This document shows, piece after piece, positions 52,562 through 61,381 of a DNA stretch of 64,000 nt. The position numbers and the translations under genes were made by a program. Every line of letters begins with the position of its first letter. The stretch's first letter is position 1. This stretch comes from an uncultured Brachyspira sp. (lineage in GTDB: Bacteria > Spirochaetota > Brachyspiria > Brachyspirales > Brachyspiraceae): contig NZ_CALXYQ010000004.1 in assembly GCF_944393015.1 (NCBI RefSeq), forward strand, positions 62,001 to 126,000, written 5' to 3'. The notes beneath the pieces are model-generated. The model ran no database searches. It was not told the origin of the DNA and saw only the letters and a program-made list of their open reading frames with translations.

Positions 52562-53845
52562 TTAAAAAATCTTCTTAACTATTATAGTTTCATCTCTTCC
52601 AGCACCTACTGAAACAATAGATATATCTGTTTCAATAACTTCGCTTAATCTTTTAAGATATTTTTTGGCATTTTCTGGAAGTTTATCATATTCCCTGATA
52701 TCTCTTGTACTAGTTTTCCAGCCTTCAAACTCTTCATAAACAGGCTCAACTTTTGAAAGTATATCTAAATCTGCAGGATATCCTTCCAATATTTCACCAT
52801 TATATTTATAGGCAACACATATTTTTAATTTATCCAATTCATCTAATATATCAAGTCTAGTTATGGCAATAGAATCAAGCCCATTAACATAGGAAGCATA
52901 TTTAACAACGCAAGCATCAAGCCAACCGCATCTTCTTGGTCTTCCTGTAACTGTACCATATTCGCCGCCTTTATCTCTTATGAACTGACCCACATCGTCA
53001 AAAAGCTCTGAAGGGAAAGGACCTTCTCCAACCCTTGTAGCATAAGCCTTAACTACACCAATAACATTATCAATTTTTCTAGGGCCTACTCCGGAACCTG
53101 TACAAGCTCCGCCTGCAGCAGGATAAGATGAAGTTACAAAAGGATAAGTACCATGGTCTAAGTCTAGCATAGTAGCCTGAGCACCTTCAAATAATATATT
53201 TTTCTTTTCTTTTATAGCTTTATTTAATATAGTAGTGGTGTCAGCAACAAAAGGTCTTAATCTATCAGCATATCCTAAATACTCTTTTAGTAGCTCATCA
53301 TAATTAACACCTTCATGATTATAAAGCTTTTTGAGTAATTTGTTTTTTAGCTCAACATTAAACTTTAATTTTTTAGCGAATGTTTCTTTATTCATCAAAT
53401 CAACTATTCTTATACCCAAACGGCTTGATTTATCCATATAGCAAGGACCTATGCCGTTTTTAGTAGTGCCGAGTTTATTTTCTCCGAGATCCTCTTCCTG
53501 AAGTTCATCCAAAATTTTATGATAAGGCATAATAACATGGGCTCTGTCTGATATTTTAAGATTTGATATATTAACTTTTTTCTCTATTAAAGAATCAATT
53601 TCACTTAAAAAAACTTTAGGCTCTATAACTACGCCATTACCAATTACACAAACTTTATCTTTATGAAGTATACCGGAAGGTAAAAGTCTTAATTTATATT
53701 TAATATTATCCACAACAACTGTATGACCTGCATTACTTCCGCCTTGAGAACGAACAACATATTCGCAATTTTCAGCAAGATAATCAACTATTTTACCTTT
53801 ACCCTCATCACCCCATTGAGTTCCTACAATAATTACTGAAGCCAT
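52562..53845 (-). CDS. purA: Adenylosuccinate synthetase
   Basis: 427 residues. It joins IMP and aspartate with GTP to give adenylosuccinate, the first step from IMP to AMP. The P-loop GTQWGDEGKGKIVD is at the N-terminus, with NAGHTVV, GTTKNGIGPCYMDKSSR, the IMP-site segment GAQATMLDLDHGTYPFVTSS, TGRPRRCGWLDA, and the C-terminal GAGRDETI. Full length, single gene; AAGGAG lies before the ATG. Confidence 0.97.
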   Translation of the reverse strand: MASVIIVGTQWGDEGKGKIVDYLAENCEYVVRSQGGSNAGHTVVVDNIKYKLRLLPSGILHKDKVCVIGNGVVIEPKVFLSEIDSLIEKKVNISNLKISDRAHVIMPYHKILDELQEEDLGENKLGTTKNGIGPCYMDKSSRLGIRIVDLMNKETFAKKLKFNVELKNKLLKKLYNHEGVNYDELLKEYLGYADRLRPFVADTTTILNKAIKEKKNILFEGAQATMLDLDHGTYPFVTSSYPAAGGACTGSGVGPRKIDNVIGVVKAYATRVGEGPFPSELFDDVGQFIRDKGGEYGTVTGRPRRCGWLDACVVKYASYVNGLDSIAITRLDILDELDKLKICVAYKYNGEILEGYPADLDILSKVEPVYEEFEGWKTSTRDIREYDKLPENAKKYLKRLSEVIETDISIVSVGAGRDETIIVKKIF

Positions 53846-54026
53846 TTTTAACTCCTTATTCTATTATTAAAAAATAGATATTTTATGAAAATTTTTGTAA
53901 TAATAAAAAATTTCTATAAAACACACAAGGGCTATTATATTAATATTTTTTAAGAATTTCAAGCGAATTTGATTAGAAATTTCTATTCATAATAATGCTA
54001 TGTTGATAATTTTATAGTATGAGTAC

Positions 54027-54287
54027 TCACTTATCATAATGGTATTTACAAGATGTTATTATTAATTGATTATTTTCTATATGATATACTAATCTATGTT
54101 CTTTATTTATTCTTCTAGAGTAAAGATCTTTTTTATCATATTTTAATTTTTCTGCTTTTCCTATTCCATCATAAGGATTTCTTATTATATATTTAATCAA
54201 GTCGTTAATTTTTTTTACTATTTTTTTATCTTCTGACACCCACTCTATATATTCCTGCCAAGCTCTTTCATTAAAAACTATTTTCAT
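54027..54287 (-). CDS. yoeB: YoeB-type mRNA interferase toxin
   Basis: 86 residues. WQEYIEWVSEDKKIVKKINDLI, NPYDGIGKAEKLKYDKKDLYSRRINKEHRLVYHI and the C-terminal KYHYDK reproduce the YoeB/Txe pattern, including the catalytic Glu (AEKLK), Arg (HRLVY) and C-terminal His. YoeB cuts mRNA in the ribosomal A site. Its ATG overlaps the antitoxin stop (ATGA). Confidence 0.93.
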   Translation of the reverse strand: MKIVFNERAWQEYIEWVSEDKKIVKKINDLIKYIIRNPYDGIGKAEKLKYDKKDLYSRRINKEHRLVYHIENNQLIITSCKYHYDK

Positions 54288-54457
54288 TTTTCAAATTCTT
54301 CCAATTCTTCAATAGTTTTTACATAAACTTGTCCATTCTCTTCTAGTTTTATAGCTTCATCAAGGTATTTTTCTTTTTTTATAAAATCTAATACATTATT
54401 AACTTTTTCTTCAGGCATATTATCTATTATTTGTATTAATTCTTCTTTTACAGTCAT
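54284..54457 (-). CDS. Short antitoxin partner of YoeB
   Basis: 57 residues (MTVKEELIQIIDNMPEEK...EELEEFEK). GGAGG lies 7 bases before the ATG and the stop overlaps yoeB. It is not the usual 80-90 residue YefM/Phd fold: no Phd N-terminal strand is seen; it resembles the short helical antitoxins with a DUF2281-like start (IxxxPEEKxxxVLDFI). It should bind and silence YoeB and probably its own promoter (family knowledge). Confidence 0.85.
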   Translation of the reverse strand: MTVKEELIQIIDNMPEEKVNNVLDFIKKEKYLDEAIKLEENGQVYVKTIEELEEFEK

Positions 54458-54827
54458 ACAATACCTCCTAATTATTAGAGTATAGGATATTTTTTTATAA
54501 AATCAAGTTTTTTATATATTTAGTTTATAATAGGAGTATGATTTTTAGTTTTTTATTGTTCTTTTTATCGCGACTTCACCAAATAATATTATATCATTGA
54601 TAAATTGGATACACTTTATGAAAGTGTAACTAAAAAACTGATTATTATTGTCTATATTTTTAATTTTATTTTTTATATCAACTTTTTTTTGCCAATGCTA
54701 CAGCAGACTTCGTCAAGTTGCAAAAAGACTAATAGTTTAGTATTAAAAATATTACAAACTATATATTGTTTTAATATTTCTATAATGCTTTATATAATTA
54801 AAAATACAAAAATTAATATAGGAAAAA
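54458..54827. other. Intergenic stretch with a decayed family B fragment
   Basis: Only a diverged family B trace is seen (CAAGTTGCAAAAAG, ~54712). A 76-codon plus-strand frame here lacks a ribosome-binding site and is not called. Confidence 0.4.
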
Positions 54828-55067
54828 ATGAATAAAACTATTGAGGCATTTAAAGACGATATACATAGCTCTTTAAAACTTAGAGAAAAAATTCTATTAA
54901 ATATAGAGTCAAAAACAGAAAAAGAAATGATTTTAAATCAAGTTGAGCTATATTTTAATTTTGAAAAAGAGAATATTGAATTGGTTTATTTTGTTTTAGA
55001 TAGTGATTATCCTAATGTAATTATTAATTTTAACGAATTAAAAGATATTATCAATAGTTTAAGGTAA
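54828..55067 (+). CDS. Small protein of unknown function
   Basis: 79 residues, helical and acidic/basic-rich (MNKTIEAFKDDIHSSLKLREKILLNIE...), no signal or membrane segment. AGGAAAAA precedes the ATG. It ends 8 bases before the TPR-DUF2971-like gene, so it is probably its operon partner. No family recognised. Confidence 0.6.
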   Translation: MNKTIEAFKDDIHSSLKLREKILLNIESKTEKEMILNQVELYFNFEKENIELVYFVLDSDYPNVIINFNELKDIINSLR

Positions 55068-55075
55068 TTTATTTT

Positions 55076-57148
55076 ATGACTGAAGAATTAAGAACAAAAA
55101 TACAAAAACTAATAGAAGAAAAACATTTTGAAGAAGCAATAAAACTATGCGATGAAGCCATTGAAAAAGATGATAAAGATTCTAAATTATATGTTGGTAG
55201 AGCATCATTAAAAAATGTAATAGGTAGATATGAAGATGCCATAAAAGATTATGATATAGCTATAGAATTAAATGATAAAGATCCACAATTTTATTGGCAA
55301 AGAGGATATTCTAAATCTAGTATAATAGATTATAATGGAGCAATTGAAGATTATAATACAGCTATAAAATTAGGTATTAATGATCCAAAAATATTTTTAG
55401 ATAGAGGTATTGCAAAATCATATTTATGTAAATATAAAGAGGCCATAAATGATTTTAATATATCTATAAAATTAAATCCGTGCTATGCAGAGGCTTATAA
55501 TTTTATAGGTTCATCAAAATTAGAATTGGGATTGTATAATGATTGTATTAATGATTTTAATACAGCTATAAAATTAAATCCATATTATCATTTTGCTTAT
55601 GCTAATAGAGCTTTATTAAATATGTTTTTTAAAAATTATGATCAAGCTTTAAAAGATTATGATTTTGCTTTAAAAATAGATAGTACTAACGTTATTTATT
55701 ATAGATATAGAGCACAAATAAAATATATATTAGGAATGTATGGGGAGGCTATAGATGATGCCGAAAAAGCTATTAACTTATACAATAAATATATGGATGC
55801 TCATTATATAAAAATATTATCAAAAGCTAAATTAAAAAAATATATAGAAATAATTGATGATTTAAAATACGTAGCAAAAATTAATACTGATTTTAGAAAT
55901 AATTTTATAACAGATATTATGAATTTATTAGAATCATATTATAGTGTAGAAGTAATATTTCAATTGTTAATGAAAAATGAGAATGCCATACTATGGAGAA
56001 ATGAACCAATAACAAATTTAATTTCTCGCTTTGATGAGAGTAAAAATTTTGATGATGAGCTTAAAGAAAATATAAAATATCTTTTGTTATACGAATATTT
56101 TTTACTTAAAATTTTAACTTTTGATACTGAAGAAGAAAATAATATAAAAATATCGCATTACACTTCTTTAGATATTCTGCTATTATTATTAAATGTTAAA
56201 GGAAGTACGAAAGAAAGCGGAAATATAAGAATAAATAATATAACAACAGCTAATGATCCTAAAGAAGGAAAAATTTTAGAAAGAATTTTAAATAAGAATA
56301 ATATAAGTATAAAAATAGAAAATGATGAAAAAGCTTTAACATTACAAACATCATATTCAAGAAATAAAGATTCTCTTACAATGTTTAGACTTTATGGTAA
56401 AAAAGAAAATAAAGAAGCTACAGGGATATGTTTAGTTTTAGATAATAAATATTTTAACAATACATATACTTCGCCTTATTCTTATGAATTCAAATTAAAA
56501 ATAGAAAATAATCAAATTGAAATGAATGAAAAAATTAATAAAGAAAAATTACAAGAAAATAAAAGAAATTTATATTGGGTACTTTATTATAATGATAAAG
56601 AAAATCAGCTTATTTATAATAAAGAAAAATCTAAATATGCAAGCAATATTATTGATTTAAATGATTTGAATAGTCCTAATTATAAAGCAGATTTAAAAGA
56701 AGATGATAAAAAAGAAGATATGATTAAATATGCATTTGCAAAAATATTTCATTATACAGAAGAGATTAAAAAACAAATAGAAGACCCAAAAAATAGTGAA
56801 AATTATAAAAATATAAAAAATCAATTATACAGCTATTTATTTGAAAATATAAAATACATAATAAAGCATGAAGCATTCTTTGAAGAACAGGAACTGAGAA
56901 TGCTTGTAACAAATGATTATAAATCAGATGAAATATTAATTGATAATTATAATAAAAAACTTTATATTGATTATATAAAACTTTTTGATGAAAATAATAA
57001 TTATATAAAAGAAATAATAATAGGCTCTAAAGTAGAAAACAATGAAGCAGTTGCAGAATATATAAGGAAGGTACTTCACTCAAAAAATACAGAGATGAAT
57101 AAATTGGATGATATAAAGGTGAGCATATCAGAAGCCCCTCTCAGATAA
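55076..57148 (+). CDS. TPR-repeat protein with C-terminal DUF2971-like domain
   Basis: 690 residues. About seven TPR units cover residues 1-245 (AIKDYDIAIELNDKDPQFYWQRGYSK-type repeats with AxxDYxxAIKLNP). The C-terminal ~350 residues begin with ISHYTSLDILLLLL and contain INNITTANDPKEGKILE, the ND-P-E-G block of DUF2971, and EEQELRMLV near the end. DUF2971 proteins occur in accessory and anti-phage contexts and often contain this His-Tyr and Asn-Asp-Pro pair; the reaction is unknown. It is cytoplasmic and coupled to the small gene just upstream. Confidence 0.75.
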   Translation: MTEELRTKIQKLIEEKHFEEAIKLCDEAIEKDDKDSKLYVGRASLKNVIGRYEDAIKDYDIAIELNDKDPQFYWQRGYSKSSIIDYNGAIEDYNTAIKLGINDPKIFLDRGIAKSYLCKYKEAINDFNISIKLNPCYAEAYNFIGSSKLELGLYNDCINDFNTAIKLNPYYHFAYANRALLNMFFKNYDQALKDYDFALKIDSTNVIYYRYRAQIKYILGMYGEAIDDAEKAINLYNKYMDAHYIKILSKAKLKKYIEIIDDLKYVAKINTDFRNNFITDIMNLLESYYSVEVIFQLLMKNENAILWRNEPITNLISRFDESKNFDDELKENIKYLLLYEYFLLKILTFDTEEENNIKISHYTSLDILLLLLNVKGSTKESGNIRINNITTANDPKEGKILERILNKNNISIKIENDEKALTLQTSYSRNKDSLTMFRLYGKKENKEATGICLVLDNKYFNNTYTSPYSYEFKLKIENNQIEMNEKINKEKLQENKRNLYWVLYYNDKENQLIYNKEKSKYASNIIDLNDLNSPNYKADLKEDDKKEDMIKYAFAKIFHYTEEIKKQIEDPKNSENYKNIKNQLYSYLFENIKYIIKHEAFFEEQELRMLVTNDYKSDEILIDNYNKKLYIDYIKLFDENNNYIKEIIIGSKVENNEAVAEYIRKVLHSKNTEMNKLDDIKVSISEAPLR

Positions 57149-57171
57149 TTAATTATAAAATATATAAAAAA

Positions 57172-58335
57172 TTATCTTGAATACATTTGACTGTTTCTTG
57201 CTTTGTAGCTGTTCATAAGTCTGTAAACTTCATCAGGATTCAAAGCCTGTTCTACATTTATGGTAACATTCCAAATATCGCCTCTAGAAAAATTTTGTTC
57301 CTGAAGTTGAGCATTACTTTGAACGGTGATTCTTCCTGATTTATTGCTTACAAGTTCAGCACCCATTTCACCTACTATAGCAGATCCTCCGTCTGGAATA
57401 GTGTATCCTGTTGTACCGAATGCAAATTGAGGTGCTTGAGGAGGATTAGATTTTATCGCATCCAATGCATTGGCTGATGACATTATACCAGAAGCTGCAG
57501 AAATTGCTGATGATATTGCAGTTGCTGATATTATGAGTCCCGCTGCAAATCCTGCAGGACCTCCTTGGGCAAATGAAGATGCAACTCCCAAAGCTGATTG
57601 AGCTATAGCAAGAGAAGGTATTAAAACTGCATCTGCTATTGCTTTTGATTTTTCCATCTCTGCAAGTTTTACATTATTATCCCACTCGGCATAGGCTTTA
57701 TTGTACTCGGCTTGTGCTAATTCTTTTTCTAATAATTCTCTTTGAGTTTGTATTTCTTTTTCTTTTTGTAAATCTTCTTTTTCTTTATCCTGTTTTTTCT
57801 TTAACTCTTCTTTTTTTATTCGTATAGCTTCGGCACTCATAGCATCTTTATTTTCAATGGCTAATTCTAATTCCTCGTCGAGCCTTGCTAAATAGTTTTC
57901 ATAATCTTCATCATCTTCTAATTTTTTATTTTCTTTTAATTCCCTTTGATAATCATCAAACTCTTGAAGTTTATTTTTTGCTTCTTCGATTGCATTATCA
58001 TATGAACTTAAATCATAATGAAAAAAGTCAGAAAAACTTGTACTTAAATCTTTATATATACTTGATACGCTTGAAATAGAATCTTTTATGCCATCAGTGA
58101 AATTTTTTATATTAATACTTTTAATGCTTTCATCAAGAGAGTTTATAGATGATGATGTATTATCTATTGCTTTATTTGCTTCTTCTGCTGAGATGGTAAA
58201 GTCATTAAATTTATTTGATGAATCATTAAAAAATAAAGAAGATGCAAATGATGAATTTATTTTTTTTATACTGTTTTCTATATTTTGTAATTCTTTATTG
58301 GTATCAGAAATATTTTTGTTTAGATTGTTATTCAT
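57172..58335 (-). CDS. Phage tail tape-measure-like protein, short
   Basis: 387 residues. The N-terminal and middle regions are long coiled coils (about 1-220; KKEELKKKQDKEKEDLQKEK). A hydrophobic Ala/Gly-rich segment (about 230-300; SALGVASSFAQGGPAGFAAG) follows. The C-terminal FAFGTTGYTIPDGGSAIVGEMGAELV is the tail-tape-measure/minor-tail signature (GGxxxVGExGxE). True tape measures are usually much longer, so this is a short or remnant version. Last of a three-gene minus-strand cluster. Confidence 0.65.
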   Translation of the reverse strand: MNNNLNKNISDTNKELQNIENSIKKINSSFASSLFFNDSSNKFNDFTISAEEANKAIDNTSSSINSLDESIKSINIKNFTDGIKDSISSVSSIYKDLSTSFSDFFHYDLSSYDNAIEEAKNKLQEFDDYQRELKENKKLEDDEDYENYLARLDEELELAIENKDAMSAEAIRIKKEELKKKQDKEKEDLQKEKEIQTQRELLEKELAQAEYNKAYAEWDNNVKLAEMEKSKAIADAVLIPSLAIAQSALGVASSFAQGGPAGFAAGLIISATAISSAISAASGIMSSANALDAIKSNPPQAPQFAFGTTGYTIPDGGSAIVGEMGAELVSNKSGRITVQSNAQLQEQNFSRGDIWNVTINVEQALNPDEVYRLMNSYKARNSQMYSR

Positions 58336-58381
58336 ATTTATAAACCTTTTCTTTTAATTAACTGCCTATAACTAACTATAA

Positions 58382-59974
58382 TTAAAAACCGCTTTTATTT
58401 AATATTCTTTCAAGATTTTTTCTTCGCTCTTCCTGATTATATAAATAATTAGTGAGATTAATATTCATCTTTGCAAGTTCTAAATCTATATTAAGGGCAT
58501 TCTTTTCAAATTTATAATCTATAGTACGCACATTCATATCAACAACTCTTGAACCTATATCAAAAAAGCAAATGAACTTATCATATAAAATATTTCCTCT
58601 CTCTGAAGTTATTATAATATTTCTTTTGTCATAACCTCTAACATCGAATACCCCAAAGCCATTAGTAAAATACTTTCTTTGAAAATGTTCTTTGTCTTCA
58701 ATTTGAAATACCGCTGAAATATTTTTATTTTTTTCTTCATCTTGAATACCATCAGAAAAAAATATTACTATCTTTGTAATGTTATAACTTTGATTGCAAA
58801 TCTGTTTATAATATCTGTCTATATCTGTAAGTGTAACTGACTGCTGCTGTTTATAATTAGGATATTTTCTATATTCTATACTTGCATCAATGTCTATGAT
58901 ATCCGATGAATAAACTTCATTTAATCTGCTTTCTGTTTCTGTGAAATCATTAAAATCTATAATCTGATAAAAATTGTTAGTGGGCTTTAATATGCATTCT
59001 ATACATTCATTAATATTTAAATCATAATTTTTACTGTTAAGAGTTTTTATTTTAACAATTTCTTTTTTAGTCTGATTAGTTAAAAATTGATAAGCGAACT
59101 TATAAGCTAAATCATAATTTTCTAATTTATATTCTATTTCAAATATATCAGTTTTTATACCAATCTCTTTTTCTAATGGTATCTGTGGATATAGTTTATC
59201 GGCACCAACTATTTTTGGAAGAGTCCTGTATACTTCTTCTTCATTTCCTTCATCATCTGTAAGAGTATCTTTCATCTTAATAATATAACGGCTTACTAAA
59301 TCTGCAGAATCTTCTTCATATTCACTATCAGAAAAATCATTATTATGCCAATTCAATTTTTTAGTAGGTATATCAGAAAATTCTTTAAAATAAAAATATC
59401 CGTTAAAATCTACTCCCCAGCACCAAGTATCAGATAAATTTTCTTCTACCTCATCGAGTATATCAGAAATATTTTTTCCGCTGAATGACATTGTTATTTG
59501 TTTATCATTATTAAGAGTGATATTTTTTTCATCGAATATTATATTCATCTCTTCAATTTTCTCTCTTAAAGATAAAACTATATCCAATGCTCCTTTAGTT
59601 GCCTCTAATATTAAATCGCCTTGTATATATTGATGAAGAAGTTTTCCCCATATTGGAATAATACTTAAATTAAGTCCGGCATTATCTATACTTTCAACAT
59701 ATCCTGCAAATCTTTTTTTACCGTTCAAATAATATTCAACTTTATCATTTATATTAAAATAGTTAAGAGGTGTACTAAAACTTACTTTGCTTACATCACC
59801 GCCTCTTTTATTAACTTTAAACTCATAACTTGAATAAGTATTATAAGCATTTTCTGAATATATATTTCCATTAATTTTTATATAAGTGCCGAAATCTTCA
59901 AAGTTAATATAAGGAGCTGGAGGAAGTTTATATATTTTATTTCTCAAAAAATGATAAGGCATTTTTTTCATCAT
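58382..59974 (-). CDS. Phage tail hub/baseplate-like protein
   Basis: 530 residues, no signal or membrane segment, beta-rich. The middle region (YYLNGKKRFAGYVESIDN, ISDILDEVEENLSDTWCWGVDFNGYFYF) resembles the tail-associated hub (Tal/gp27-type) of siphovirus and gene-transfer-agent tails. The fold assignment is from pattern only. It starts 13 bases after the upstream Dit-like gene, so they are one operon. Confidence 0.5.
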   Translation of the reverse strand: MMKKMPYHFLRNKIYKLPPAPYINFEDFGTYIKINGNIYSENAYNTYSSYEFKVNKRGGDVSKVSFSTPLNYFNINDKVEYYLNGKKRFAGYVESIDNAGLNLSIIPIWGKLLHQYIQGDLILEATKGALDIVLSLREKIEEMNIIFDEKNITLNNDKQITMSFSGKNISDILDEVEENLSDTWCWGVDFNGYFYFKEFSDIPTKKLNWHNNDFSDSEYEEDSADLVSRYIIKMKDTLTDDEGNEEEVYRTLPKIVGADKLYPQIPLEKEIGIKTDIFEIEYKLENYDLAYKFAYQFLTNQTKKEIVKIKTLNSKNYDLNINECIECILKPTNNFYQIIDFNDFTETESRLNEVYSSDIIDIDASIEYRKYPNYKQQQSVTLTDIDRYYKQICNQSYNITKIVIFFSDGIQDEEKNKNISAVFQIEDKEHFQRKYFTNGFGVFDVRGYDKRNIIITSERGNILYDKFICFFDIGSRVVDMNVRTIDYKFEKNALNIDLELAKMNINLTNYLYNQEERRKNLERILNKSGF

Positions 59975-59987
59975 ACATAAATTCCTT

Positions 59988-60782
59988 TTATATTAATATT
60001 CCTCTTTTATAGCTTATAGAAGCCTTAACACAAGTTTGATTGCTTTCCAAATAAAATATATTATTACCAACATTTAATTCAGGCTGAACTCCTTTATAAT
60101 TATAAGATACTCCATTTACATTTAATTTCTCACCGTCAAAATCAATATTATAAACTCCGTTTCTTAGTTCTGCATTAAATTGTATTCCAAAATTCTGTCT
60201 ATTAGCAAATAAGAATTCTAATGCCCCGCCTACAACTATAAACTCTAAATTAAAATTCACAGGCACAGGAACTAAGCTTAATGATTTATAATTTATATCC
60301 TGTTTATTTTCTTCCGTAATAGGTAATTCATATTCCTCTTCTTTTTGTCTTAAAAAAACTTTATCCAATGCTTCAAGTGAAATATCTATCACACCCAAAT
60401 TATTTATATATTTTATATTGTATCCTCCAACTGATTTCATAATATATTCTGCTTCATAAATTTCATTCTCAAATATAGTTCTTATAAAATATCTTTTAAC
60501 ATTGCTTGATAAAATCATGCTTGTATATTTAGTATATTGTTCTTCTATTCTTACCCAAGAACCTAATTCATTTTTATATTCATAAATAGGAATGCCTATA
60601 TTAAAAGCTCTTCCGCTTGCGATATTTCCTATGCCTGTTTTTATAGAGTATGATCTGCTTCCGTCAGTTACTTTATAATCAGTTTTTATATCATCAGCCT
60701 TTATACTTTCTACTGTATTTATAATATCAAAAATCTCTTCTGAATATTTATCTCTTACTATCAGTTTAAAATCAAAAGCCAT
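59988..60782 (-). CDS. Phage distal-tail (Dit)-like protein
   Basis: 264 residues, beta-rich, starting MAFDFKLIVRDKYSEEI. The N-terminal ring-like part and the C-terminal galectin-like end (LRNGVYNIDFDGEKLNVNGVSYNY ... GNNIFYLESNQTCVKASISYKRG) fit the siphovirus Dit layout, in which G-N-N-I-F(Y) precedes the last strands. AGGAG lies before the ATG. First gene of the cluster. No head, portal, terminase or integrase gene is nearby. Confidence 0.5.
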   Translation of the reverse strand: MAFDFKLIVRDKYSEEIFDIINTVESIKADDIKTDYKVTDGSRSYSIKTGIGNIASGRAFNIGIPIYEYKNELGSWVRIEEQYTKYTSMILSSNVKRYFIRTIFENEIYEAEYIMKSVGGYNIKYINNLGVIDISLEALDKVFLRQKEEEYELPITEENKQDINYKSLSLVPVPVNFNLEFIVVGGALEFLFANRQNFGIQFNAELRNGVYNIDFDGEKLNVNGVSYNYKGVQPELNVGNNIFYLESNQTCVKASISYKRGILI

Positions 60783-60868
60783 AATAAAAACTCCTCATAT
60801 ATTTATACTAATAGTAAAAAATATAAGTAATTATAAGCATTATTAATTCTATGATTTAAAAAATTTTC

Positions 60869-61305
60869 TTTAACGCACGTTGAATATATTTTTATTTTTT
60901 ATTTAAATTAGAATTATCAATAATCATATATTTTAAATTTTATTTATCGTGCGTTTGTAGTTTTTAATTTTTAAAAAAACTTGGGTGGGTGCTATAATTT
61001 CTAATGAAGTAATAAAGAACTTGAAAGTAAAAATAACAAAATAAATTAAAAAGCATAGAGGGTGGGCGAGTGTAATTAAATTTTAAAACTTAATTTACAT
61101 ACCCCGCCCTTTTGTTTTTTCTGCTTAACTTTGAAATTATAACTTTAATTTGTTTTGATGCTGAATTAGAAATGTTAACGCCCGCCCTAGATTTTATTAG
61201 GTTTAAAATCTATTAAACGCACGTTTAACTAAGATTTAATTTCAATGAATAATTTGAAATCGAAATAAATTTATATTTTTTGCTTTACTCTCCGTGCAGT
61301 ATATG
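60869..61305. repeat. Family C repeat, copy 10 (full length, best preserved)
   Basis: Arms TTAACGCACGTTG (60869) with ATCGTGCGTTTG (60946), and AAACGCACGTTTA (61213) with CCGTGCAG (61291). Boxes: CTTGGGTGGGTGC (60980), GGGTGGGCGAG (61060), TACCCCGCCC (61099), AACGCCCGCCCTAG (61177). The centre is palindromic around TTTTAAAA and the inner flanks read TATAATTTCTAA / TTAGAAATGTTA. It fills 60783-61381 except for the MCP terminator. Confidence 0.85.
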
Positions 61306-61322
61306 AGAATTTAAGAAATAAA

Positions 61323-61358
61323 AAAGCATCAAGTATTTTTTACTAACTTGATGCTTTA
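61323..61358 (-). terminator. Intrinsic terminator of the chemoreceptor gene
   Basis: AAAGCATCAAGT / ACTTGATGCTTT stem with A/T flanks. Confidence 0.85.
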
Positions 61359-61381
61359 AATTCAATTTTTATAAAATGATT

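Noticed and set aside
54605-54835. 76-codon plus-strand frame
   Set aside because: No start signal, very Ile/Phe/Asn-rich, and overlaps a decayed family B segment; the next gene at 54828 has a proper site.
60869-61305. Family C elements as ordinary terminators or IS ends
   Set aside because: No T-run after the stems, several symmetric box pairs per copy, no transposase frame in any copy and no clear target duplication at the borders.
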